DNA from: Pseudomonadota bacterium
GTDB taxonomy: Bacteria > Pseudomonadota > Alphaproteobacteria > Sphingomonadales > Sphingomonadaceae
Direction: 5' to 3'
DNA: 47,920 bases
Assembly (NCBI GenBank): GCA_023433445.1
Contig: JAEZCS010000011.1
Span: 1-47,920, forward strand
Shown one piece after another: positions 1-6,570 of the stretch (position 1 is the stretch's first letter; every line of letters starts with the position of its first letter). The position numbers and the translations under genes were made by a program. A model generated the notes under the pieces. That model was given only the letters and a program-made list of their open reading frames with translations, was not told where the DNA came from and ran no database searches.

Positions 1-189
1 CCCGGCGTGTCGATGATGGCGCTGTCGCGTGACCCCGACGGGATGATTCGGGCTACGCTGGCGGCGGCCAAGGTGGATGAGATCAACACGGTGCTGCTGG
101 CGTTGCAGAGCGCGGGCTTCACCATCACGGCGACGCCTTCGCAGGACCCGGGCGGGCGGGCGCTGGCTGACATAACGGTGCGATCATGA
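1..189 (+). CDS. gspL: Type II secretion protein GspL, 3' end (partial)
   Basis: Only the last 60-odd codons are present; the reading frame is open at base 1. GspL is the inner-membrane protein that links the GspE ATPase to the pseudopilus assembly platform through GspM. The visible part resembles the small alpha/beta C-terminal periplasmic domain of GspL, with a 'LNTVLLALQSAGF'-like helix and a final 'GGRALADITVR' strand. The call rests mainly on position: the stop overlaps the start of gspM (ATGATGG at 186), followed by gspN and the prepilin peptidase. The protein start, cytoplasmic domain and membrane helix lie outside the window. Confidence 0.75.
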   Translation, partial: PGVSMMALSRDPDGMIRATLAAAKVDEINTVLLALQSAGFTITATPSQDPGGRALADITVRS

Positions 190-674
190 TGGACGCGGTG
201 AAGACAATGTGGGGCGAGAGGTCGCCGCGCGAGCAATGGATGCTGGGCGTGATGTTCGCCCTGCTGGCAGTGGTGGTGTTGTGGCTGGGCGTCCTGTACC
301 CGCTGGCGGCGGCGCAACGGTCGGCACGGGAGGCGCTGGTCGAGGCGACGGACCGCAACGCGGCGATCCGTGCGAAGGTCAAGCTGCTCAAGACATTGCC
401 CCGCAACATGGCGACTGCCTCTGCCACGGTCGCCATCGACCAGTTGGTGAGCCAGAGCGCCGGCGAGGCGGGGCTGACGCTGGAGCGGGCGGAGGCTCAG
501 GGCGCAGCGCGGATCGAGATTGCGATGGCGTCGGTGCGGCCGGTGGCGCTGTTTTCCTGGCTGGCGGCCCTCGAGGCGCAAGGCGTGCGGGTGGACACGA
601 TGAGCGCGCGGCCCTCGCCCACGGCGGGGAGTGTTTCGGTGCAGGCAGTGCTGGTGCGGGAGGCAGGGCAATGA
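186..674 (+). CDS. gspM: Type II secretion protein GspM
   Basis: 162 residues. There is a short N-terminal cytoplasmic stretch, one membrane helix at about residues 18-40 (MLGVMFALLAVVVLWLGVLY), a coiled-coil-like Ala/Arg/Glu-rich segment (about 45-75), and a small C-terminal ferredoxin-like periplasmic domain. This is the usual size and layout of GspM, the partner of GspL in the inner-membrane platform of the type II secretion system. The start overlaps the gspL stop by four bases, and the stop overlaps the gspN ATG at 671, so translational coupling is likely. Sequence conservation in GspM is weak, so the call leans on architecture and operon order. Confidence 0.82.
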   Translation: MMDAVKTMWGERSPREQWMLGVMFALLAVVVLWLGVLYPLAAAQRSAREALVEATDRNAAIRAKVKLLKTLPRNMATASATVAIDQLVSQSAGEAGLTLERAEAQGAARIEIAMASVRPVALFSWLAALEAQGVRVDTMSARPSPTAGSVSVQAVLVREAGQ

Positions 675-1393
675 GCCGGCTCGGTTGGTCGCGTCGGACG
701 CGGATTGCGATCCTGTTGCTGTTCATATTCGGCCTCATCCTGTTCATGCCGATGCGAATCGCACTGGGTCTGTCCGGGCTTGAAAGGCTGGGCGTGGCTG
801 CACGGGATGTGCGGGGGACGCTTTGGAGCGGGCGGATCGACCAGCTTATGCTCGGCACTATGCAGGTCGGATCGGTAAATGCTGCCTTATCGCCGGTACA
901 ACTGCTGATGGGACGGGCGCGGTTCGACATATGGCGGCAGGTCGGCGCGGCGGATGATCTGAGCGGTGCGTTGACTGTCGGGTTCAGCCGCATCGGCATC
1001 GATGATGTAACCGGGACCGTGCCGCTTGGCCGAACCTTCGCGCCGCTGCCGATCGCGAGTTTGGCGATGGAAGATGTTTCAGCCTATTTTTCCGGCGACC
1101 GCTGCGGTCATGCCGAGGGCCGAGTGCGGGCGCAAATGGCGGGGCAGTTTCCGGGCCTGAATTTGACGCAAGGGCTGTCCGGCGTGGCTAGTTGCGATGG
1201 CGAAGCGTTGCTGCTGCCGCTGGTGAGCCAATCCGGGCTGGAAAAGATCAACCTGCGGATATGGCGGTCTGGTCGCTATGTCGCCGAAATGCGGGTGGAG
1301 ACGGCGGACGCAGCGCTCGGCGATGCGCTGGCGAAGGCTGGCTTTGCCGGGACAAGTGGCGCGCGGGTTCTGAAGGTCGAAGGGACGCTGTGA
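671..1393 (+). CDS. gspN: Type II secretion protein GspN
   Basis: 240 residues, starting at the ATG that overlaps the gspM stop (ATGA). The reading frame stays open far upstream, but that part is a shadow of gspM in another frame. A membrane anchor lies at about residues 11-30 (ILLLFIFGLILFMPMRIAL), and the rest is periplasmic. The motif 'GLERLGVAARDVRGTLWSGR' and later 'FAPLPIASLAMEDVSAYF' are typical of GspN, an optional subunit of type II secretion systems whose exact role is not settled. Two cysteines, in 'GDRCGHAEG' and 'VASCDGEA', could form the disulfide often seen in this family. The next start overlaps the stop. Confidence 0.85.
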   Translation: MSRLGWSRRTRIAILLLFIFGLILFMPMRIALGLSGLERLGVAARDVRGTLWSGRIDQLMLGTMQVGSVNAALSPVQLLMGRARFDIWRQVGAADDLSGALTVGFSRIGIDDVTGTVPLGRTFAPLPIASLAMEDVSAYFSGDRCGHAEGRVRAQMAGQFPGLNLTQGLSGVASCDGEALLLPLVSQSGLEKINLRIWRSGRYVAEMRVETADAALGDALAKAGFAGTSGARVLKVEGTL

Positions 1394-2139
1394 TCGATCC
1401 GATGTGGACGATTCTGGGCGGCGTTGCAGGCGCAATAGCGGGCAGCTTTTTGGGCACGCTGGCGCTGCGATGGCCCGAAGGTCGGGAGGTCGCGCGCGGG
1501 CGATCAGCCTGCGATGGTTGCGGCCGAGTGCTGGGCGCGATCGATCTGGTGCCAGTGATCAGCGGCCTGATGTTGCAGGGACGGTGCCGGACCTGCGGTG
1601 CGAAGATCGACACGCTGCATGGGCGGATGGAGGCGGCCTGCGCGGTGATCGGCGCGCTGGCGTGCGGGGCGGCACCAGGACTGACCGGTGCCGGTTGGGC
1701 TTTGCTCGGATGGCTGCTGCTTACGCTGGCGGTGCTGGATTGGCGGCATTTCTGGCTGCCGGATGCGCTGACGTTGCCGCTCGCCTTTCTTGGCCTGACG
1801 CTAGGGCTATGGGTTACGGATGTGACGTTGGTCGACCGGTTGATAGGGGCGGCGGCCGGGTATGCCGTGTTGCTGCTGGTGGCCGTCAGCTATCGCGCGG
1901 CGCGCGGGCGTGAAGGCTTGGGCCTGGGCGATGCCAAGCTGATGGGTGCGTTGGGCGGATGGTTTGGCTGGCAGGCGCTGCCCTTCATCTTGCTCATGGC
2001 GGCGAGCCTTGGATTATTGGTGGTTTTGATCGGCATGATTGGCGGGCGGAGGATGACGGCGGCCTCGCGGGTGCCGCTGGGTACATTTCTGGCGATTGCT
2101 GCGCTGCCGGGATGGTGGGCAGTGGCGCTGGTCCGCTGA
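1390..2139 (+). CDS. gspO: Prepilin peptidase / N-methyltransferase (GspO/PilD type)
   Basis: A polytopic membrane aspartyl protease that removes the leader of type II secretion pseudopilins (and perhaps type IV pilins) and N-methylates the new N terminus. I chose the GTG at 1390, which overlaps the gspN stop; an in-frame ATG at 1402 is the alternative. From the GTG the protein has 249 residues. The cytoplasmic loop carries the two CxxC pairs of the full-length family (C41/C44 and C66/C69). The catalytic aspartates are D117 in 'LDWRHFWLPD' and D181 in 'GLGDAKL' (GxGD). The gene ends the secretion operon and converges on the next gene with a 12-base gap, where I see no terminator. Confidence 0.9.
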   Translation: MIDPMWTILGGVAGAIAGSFLGTLALRWPEGREVARGRSACDGCGRVLGAIDLVPVISGLMLQGRCRTCGAKIDTLHGRMEAACAVIGALACGAAPGLTGAGWALLGWLLLTLAVLDWRHFWLPDALTLPLAFLGLTLGLWVTDVTLVDRLIGAAAGYAVLLLVAVSYRAARGREGLGLGDAKLMGALGGWFGWQALPFILLMAASLGLLVVLIGMIGGRRMTAASRVPLGTFLAIAALPGWWAVALVR

Positions 2140-2151
2140 GGAGCTTCGCGG

Positions 2152-2901
2152 TCAGCGCACGCGCCAGCGATAATCTTCCTCCCGCACTTCCGTCACGGCA
2201 TAGCCATCGGGGTCGCGGGCCGGGCGGAAACGATAGCGTTCCATGATGATGCGGCAGGTCATCGTGTCGAGTTCGGGATAACCGCTTCCTTCGATCACTT
2301 CGCACTTATCAACTTGCCCGGAAGGCCCGATGGCGTATCGCACGCCGATCTTGACTCTACCGACGCCGCGCAAGGATTTTGGAAAATCGGAATTGCGGAA
2401 GCGGCCACCGGTCTGGCGCGCATTTGAAAAGGATCCGTCGCCATCTCCCTGGCCTGATCCAGTGCCGGTGCCGCCGGTTCCCCATCCCTGACCTGAGCCC
2501 GAGCCGTCGCCTGTGCCCGCGTTTCCTATACCACTGGTCATCGCAGATGATGGCGCAGCCGGAAGAATGGGTTGAGGGGGCGTGATGATTGGCGTGGGCG
2601 CGGTAAGAACAGTTGGCCTTGGCGGTGCCGGTTGCTGTTGCTTGGGAGCAGCCGAGGGAGCTGAGCCGCTTCCGCCCGCGTCCTCTACCCTTGGGGGTCG
2701 GGGAGGATCCGGGCGCTCCGGCTCGGGAGGTTGCAGATCGAATAGCGTGAGTGGCGAACTATCAATCGCAGCCCGCCATAATGAAGGTCCGCGCAGGCCA
2801 ACAATCAGAGCATAGCCGATGAGGGCATTGACCAGGATCGCAGCGATGGCAGGGACGATCCTGTCCAGACCCCGCCGTCGCTGCGCCTGAGCTGTCGTCA
2901 T
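2152..2901 (-). CDS. TonB-like energy transducer
   Basis: 249 residues from the ATG at 2901; a GTG 12 bases upstream (2913) is also in frame. One N-terminal membrane helix (about 15-38, 'IVPAIAAILVNALIGYALIVGL') follows an Arg-rich cytoplasmic tip (QRRRG). A Pro-rich linker follows (about 55-115), then a Gly/Ser/Thr-rich low-complexity stretch (about 120-155). The C-terminal domain resembles TonB ('VGRVKIGVRYAIGPSGQVDKC', then 'MERYRFRPARDP'). Such proteins carry proton-motive energy to outer-membrane receptors. No exbB/exbD is adjacent, so it may borrow ExbBD from elsewhere. The many TonB receptors of sphingomonads usually come with several TonB paralogues. Confidence 0.8.
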   Translation of the reverse strand: MTTAQAQRRRGLDRIVPAIAAILVNALIGYALIVGLRGPSLWRAAIDSSPLTLFDLQPPEPERPDPPRPPRVEDAGGSGSAPSAAPKQQQPAPPRPTVLTAPTPIITPPQPILPAAPSSAMTSGIGNAGTGDGSGSGQGWGTGGTGTGSGQGDGDGSFSNARQTGGRFRNSDFPKSLRGVGRVKIGVRYAIGPSGQVDKCEVIEGSGYPELDTMTCRIIMERYRFRPARDPDGYAVTEVREEDYRWRVR

Positions 2902-2941
2902 GACATCTGTCACCGCGCATGTAGCGCGGCAGCCTTACAGC

Positions 2942-3229
2942 TTAGCGGTAAACGCGGCGGCCGTTGCGATCGATATAATATTCACGACCGCGACGATCGC
3001 GTTCCCAACGACGGCCGTCTGAGGTCGCTGCGCCTACGACAGCGCCACCTGCTGCGCCGATGGCCGCACCTTCAGCAACGCCGAGGCCAGGTACGATCGC
3101 GCCAGCCACCGCGCCGCCGACTGCGCCGATGCCCGCACCCCGCAGGCCATCACGCGTCGTTTCACGCGCGCAACCGCCAACGCTGGCTGCGGCTGCCAAT
3201 CCGGCAATCAGTAAAATTGTGTTACGCAT
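2942..3229 (-). CDS. Glycine-zipper lipoprotein
   Basis: 95 residues. The ATG at 3229 is chosen because it follows GGAGACCAACC and opens a lipoprotein signal (MRNTILLIAGLAAAASVGGC, lipobox VGGC, Cys20). Longer in-frame upstream starts would bury the signal. The mature protein has an uninterrupted Gly/Ala zipper (about residues 30-70: 'GAGIGAVGGAVAGAIVPGLG' and 'GAAIGAAGGAVVGA') and a basic, Arg/Tyr-rich tail ending 'DRNGRRVYR'. Glycine-zipper proteins insert in or coat the outer-membrane inner leaflet; the precise role of this small family (Rickettsia 17-kDa-like or YMGG-like) is not established. The gene stands alone. Confidence 0.75.
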   Translation of the reverse strand: MRNTILLIAGLAAAASVGGCARETTRDGLRGAGIGAVGGAVAGAIVPGLGVAEGAAIGAAGGAVVGAATSDGRRWERDRRGREYYIDRNGRRVYR

Positions 3230-3517
3230 GGTTGGTCTCCAGTTTTCGACAGGTGTGAAACGACAGAGACGCCAGTTTGTTCGATCAATGCGTAACAAAG
3301 ATGCGCAGGCTTCAGAAAACTCACATAAAGGGACGGATTTTCGGGTTGGACGGCGGAGTGATGCAGCCAGCTTTCAGGTCGGCTGATCTTGCAGGAGGAT
3401 GGAGGGAGCGTAGGCCAGTGTGGCTCAACTTCTGAACGCCGCGCGGGGCTGATGACGAACAGGCCTTTCAACACATCCGCCCGCACGGCAGTCTGGGTCT
3501 CGTCTTCAGAATGACGC

Positions 3518-3961
3518 CTAGAGTGGCGGGCTGGAACCGCTCCCCATGGGCTGTTCGATGTCTTCCTCCGCTTTCGCGGGCGTTCCATAGGTCGCCCAGT
3601 CGGCGTTCGGGGTAGGGGCGGCCGGTGTCCCCTCGATGCCCCGACCTTCTCCAGAGGCGTCGCGCGAGGTGTGGAGATAGGCCTTGGCGATCATATTGGC
3701 GGAGATCGGCGCGGTGATGAGCAGGAAAAGCGTGATGAGCAATTCATGCGCGGTCCATATATCTGCATGGGTCGGAAAATAGACCATAGAGGCAACCAGG
3801 CAACTTCCCACGCCGAGCGTCGTCGCTTTGGTCGGCCCGTGCAGGCGCGTCATCAGTGACGGCAGGCGGGTGAGCCCCCAGCTTCCAATCAACGCGAATG
3901 CCCCCCCCAGCAGCACGAGGGCTGCGATGACCGTGTCCGCTATGGTCGCCAGCATGCTCAT
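3518..3961 (-). CDS. mnhG: Na+/H+ antiporter subunit G (MrpG/MnhG)
   Basis: 147 residues from the ATG at 3961, which overlaps the mnhF stop (ATGA). Three hydrophobic helices lie in the first 95 residues, with the family signature 'GSWGLTRLPSLMTRLHGPTKATTLG'. The C-terminal tail, about 50 residues, is hydrophilic, Pro/Ala/Glu-rich and longer than in short MrpG proteins. MrpG is a small subunit of the multisubunit Na+/H+ antiporter, where all subunits are needed for activity in studied systems. It is the last gene of the operon. The frame is open upstream of the ATG, but that stretch is a shadow of mnhF and mnhE. Confidence 0.9.
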   Translation of the reverse strand: MSMLATIADTVIAALVLLGGAFALIGSWGLTRLPSLMTRLHGPTKATTLGVGSCLVASMVYFPTHADIWTAHELLITLFLLITAPISANMIAKAYLHTSRDASGEGRGIEGTPAAPTPNADWATYGTPAKAEEDIEQPMGSGSSPPL

Positions 3962-4227
3962 TCGACGAGATCCCCGCGCAGCAGGAATTTGGTGTAGGCG
4001 ACTGTGCCCACGAACCCGACCATGGCGAGCAGCAAGGCAGCCTCGAAATAGGTCGTGCTGCTTTCCATGATCCCGAACAGGATGATGAAGGCGATGACGT
4101 TGATCACCATGGTGTCGAGGGCCAGGATGCGGTCGGGCGCAGTCGGTCCCCGGAACAGGCGATAGAGGTTCAGCAGCACGGCAAGCGCGATGCAACTCAT
4201 CGCTACGGAGAGTGCGATGGCGATCAT
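3958..4227 (-). CDS. mnhF: Na+/H+ antiporter subunit F (MrpF/MnhF)
   Basis: 89 residues, the standard MrpF length, with three membrane helices. The signature 'RGPTAPDRILALDTM' in the first cytoplasmic loop contains the conserved Asp of the family, and 'ESSTTYFEAALLLAMVGFVGTVAYTKFL' is the third helix region. It overlaps mnhE upstream and mnhG downstream by four bases each, so translation is probably coupled along the operon. MrpF is a small integral subunit of the Mrp complex in the cytoplasmic membrane. Confidence 0.92.
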   Translation of the reverse strand: MIAIALSVAMSCIALAVLLNLYRLFRGPTAPDRILALDTMVINVIAFIILFGIMESSTTYFEAALLLAMVGFVGTVAYTKFLLRGDLVE

Positions 4228-4712
4228 CGGAAAATCTCCAGCAGGCGTCGTTCATAGCGCGCCTTGATGTGGGCGACCTCGGCGGCCGGATCGACAACGT
4301 CGAGAGCATGGACGAGCAGGTGGCGTCCATCCGTCGAGATGTCGGTGGACACTGTTCCGGGCGTAAGGCTGATCGTACCGGCAAGCAGCGTAATCGCCTC
4401 GGCCGAACGCAAGTCGAGCGGGACCGACAGCCAACAGGTCCGCAGGTCGCGATTGCGGCGGAACAGGATGAGCTTGGCGACGTGGAAGTTGGCGACGATG
4501 ATGTCCCACAGGACCAGCAGCACATAGGCGAGCAGCGGAAAGCCCCAGCGCATCACGGGTCTGTCGGGCCAGAAAGGCGCGGTGAACAGCGGGACCAGGA
4601 TTGCAAAGGCGATGCCGAGGACCAGCCAGCCCATGCTGAAGGCGTTCAGCATCAGCATCCAGATGAACAGGAGGAGGACGCTGAGGCCCGGATGGGGGAG
4701 CAATTGTCTCAC
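4224..4712 (-). CDS. mnhE: Na+/H+ antiporter subunit E (MrpE/MnhE)
   Basis: 162 residues, from a GTG at 4712 that overlaps the mnhD stop (GTGA). Two or three hydrophobic helices sit in the N-terminal half ('LSVLLLFIWMLMLNAFSMGWLVLGIAFAIL'), followed by 'LWDIIVANFHVAKLIL', the most characteristic MrpE segment. The C-terminal cytoplasmic domain contains 'AITLLAGTISLTPGTVSTDIS', the conserved 'SLTPGT' motif of the family, and ends 'EVAHIKARYERRLLEIFR'. MrpE is needed for stability of the antiporter in studied systems. No defects are visible. Confidence 0.92.
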   Translation of the reverse strand: MRQLLPHPGLSVLLLFIWMLMLNAFSMGWLVLGIAFAILVPLFTAPFWPDRPVMRWGFPLLAYVLLVLWDIIVANFHVAKLILFRRNRDLRTCWLSVPLDLRSAEAITLLAGTISLTPGTVSTDISTDGRHLLVHALDVVDPAAEVAHIKARYERRLLEIFR

Positions 4713-6211
4713 TCGCTTTCTCCCATTGGCGCCGGAAGGACGGTGCGTACATAAGCCGCGCTATCGAAGATCTCTTGGCTGGCCGCGCCCATATAGGCGG
4801 TGACCGGCCCGGCGCCGACAGTCATCGCAACCAGCATGGCGAGCAGGGCGATGGCGGGAACCGCTTCCATCAGGTTCGGTGTGTCACTTTGGGGAGGAGA
4901 TGGGCTATCGTCGCGCTTCCAGAACAAGATGCTCCCCGAACGTGCAAAGCCGACCACCGCGATCAAGCTGGTGCCCAGGATCGCGGCCCAGATCGCCGGC
5001 CACGCCCGCGATCCGAGTGCTGCATCGAGGATCAGCAGCTTTCCCAAGAAGCCGGACAATGGTGGCAGGCCTGCCAGCGCGACACCGCTGGCGAGAAAGA
5101 GGAAGGCCAGCCCGGCTTGTCTGATATAACGCGGTGTGCTCACGATCGCATCGCCCTCCATGGCGCGCCAGCGAATGATGAGATCAGTGACGAGGAACAG
5201 CAGTGCGGCGGCGATGGTCGTGTGCGGCAGATAATAGAGCGCCGCCGCCATTGCGCGTGGATCGAACTGGGCGATCGCGGTGAGAAGAATGGCGGTCGAC
5301 CCGATCAGCCCGAAGGCAGCCATCGCGCGCAGATTGCGCGCGGCGAGAAAGCCCGCGAAGCCGAGCAGCATTGTGCCGAGCGCGGCCGGGAGCATATACG
5401 GGCCCGCTGCGCCGTCGAAAATCAGCGGGCCGGTGCGGATGATGGCATAGGCGCCAACCTTGGTCATAATCGCGAACAGCGCTGCGACGGCAGGGGCGGC
5501 GCCAGCATAGGCACGGGGCAGCCACAAATGAAGCGGAAGCAGCGCTGCCTTCAGGGCGAAGACGGCCATGAGCAGCATTCCTCCCGCCCGGAACAGTCCC
5601 TGGCTGCCGGTCGGCAGCGCTGCGCCCCGCACGGCCATGTCCGCCATGTTAAGCGTGCCGGTGATGCCGTACAGCAGGCCTAGCGCTATCAGGAATATCG
5701 TGGAGCCGACGAGGTTGACGATCACATATTGCAGGCCGGCGGTCAGCCGCCGCGCGCCCTGCCCATGCAGCAGCAGGCCATAAGAGGCGATCAGCAGCAC
5801 TTCGAAGAAGACGAACAGGTTGAACATGTCGCCGGTCAGGAACGCGCCGTTCACGCCGAGCATCTGGAATTGGAATAGCGGATGGAAGTGCCAGCCTCGC
5901 CGATCTAGGCCGGTCAACACGGCATGCACGTTCACCGCCAGCGCCAGCGCGGCGGTCAGCACGAGCATCATCGCGGCAAGGCGGTCGAGGACCAGTACGA
6001 TGCCGAACGGCGCTGGCCAGCCCCCCAGCGCATAGGCCTCGACGCCATTTGAAGCGGTCTGCATCATCAGTTGGATTGCAATCAGCAGCAGCAAGGCGGT
6101 CGCGCCGATCGAGATGCCGGCGCCAATGGTCCGGCGGCGGCGGCGGAACAGAAGCGTCGCGGTTCCGGCAAAGGCTGGCAGCAGCAGCGGCGCGGCGATC
6201 AGCGCACTCAT
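4709..6211 (-). CDS. mnhD: Na+/H+ antiporter subunit D (MrpD/MnhD)
   Basis: 500 residues, with about 14 predicted membrane helices. It belongs to the proton-pumping ND2/ND4/ND5-like family shared with respiratory complex I. The key Glu of helix 5 is present in 'NLFVFFEVLLIASYGLL', and conserved Lys residues lie in 'FALKAALLPLHLWLPRAY' and 'MTKVGAYAIIRTG'. MrpD is thought to provide one of the ion-translocating half-channels. It overlaps mnhC upstream (ATGA) and mnhE downstream (GTGA). The length is normal and no frame damage is seen. Confidence 0.93.
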   Translation of the reverse strand: MSALIAAPLLLPAFAGTATLLFRRRRRTIGAGISIGATALLLLIAIQLMMQTASNGVEAYALGGWPAPFGIVLVLDRLAAMMLVLTAALALAVNVHAVLTGLDRRGWHFHPLFQFQMLGVNGAFLTGDMFNLFVFFEVLLIASYGLLLHGQGARRLTAGLQYVIVNLVGSTIFLIALGLLYGITGTLNMADMAVRGAALPTGSQGLFRAGGMLLMAVFALKAALLPLHLWLPRAYAGAAPAVAALFAIMTKVGAYAIIRTGPLIFDGAAGPYMLPAALGTMLLGFAGFLAARNLRAMAAFGLIGSTAILLTAIAQFDPRAMAAALYYLPHTTIAAALLFLVTDLIIRWRAMEGDAIVSTPRYIRQAGLAFLFLASGVALAGLPPLSGFLGKLLILDAALGSRAWPAIWAAILGTSLIAVVGFARSGSILFWKRDDSPSPPQSDTPNLMEAVPAIALLAMLVAMTVGAGPVTAYMGAASQEIFDSAAYVRTVLPAPMGESE

Positions 6212-6570
6212 GCGCGATCCTCACGGTGAAGCAGGTCCGGGTCGGGCTTGCCGTCGACCTGGTCAGTGCCGATCTCCAGGAAAGTGCGCAGCGCCAACAC
6301 CAGCGTGAGCGCGGTCATGCCAAAAGAGATCACGATCGCGGTCAGCACCAGCGCCTGGGGCAGGGGATCGGTATAGACGGTGACATCCTTGTCGTAGAGC
6401 GGCGGACGATCGACAGCCAGCCGCCCGATCGCGAAGAGGAACAGGTTGATCGCGTAGGACAGCATGGCGAGACCGAGCACAACGGGGAAGGTGCGCGCGC
6501 GCAGGCACAGGTAGATGCCGGCCGCCGTCAGCGCGCCAATCGCGGTGGCAATGAGGAATTCGATGCTCAT
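6208..6570 (-). CDS. mnhC: Na+/H+ antiporter subunit C (MrpC/MnhC)
   Basis: 120 residues from the ATG at 6570, which overlaps the mrpAB stop (ATGA). The frame is open further upstream, but that is a shadow of mrpAB. There are three membrane helices with the NuoK-like signature: 'GIYLCLRARTFPVVLGLAMLSYAINLFLFAIG' and 'DPLPQALVLTAIVISFGMTALTLVLALR'. MrpC is homologous to complex I subunit NuoK. The acidic tail ('DQVDGKPDPDLLHREDRA') is cytoplasmic or periplasmic and unremarkable. Confidence 0.92.
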   Translation of the reverse strand: MSIEFLIATAIGALTAAGIYLCLRARTFPVVLGLAMLSYAINLFLFAIGRLAVDRPPLYDKDVTVYTDPLPQALVLTAIVISFGMTALTLVLALRTFLEIGTDQVDGKPDPDLLHREDRA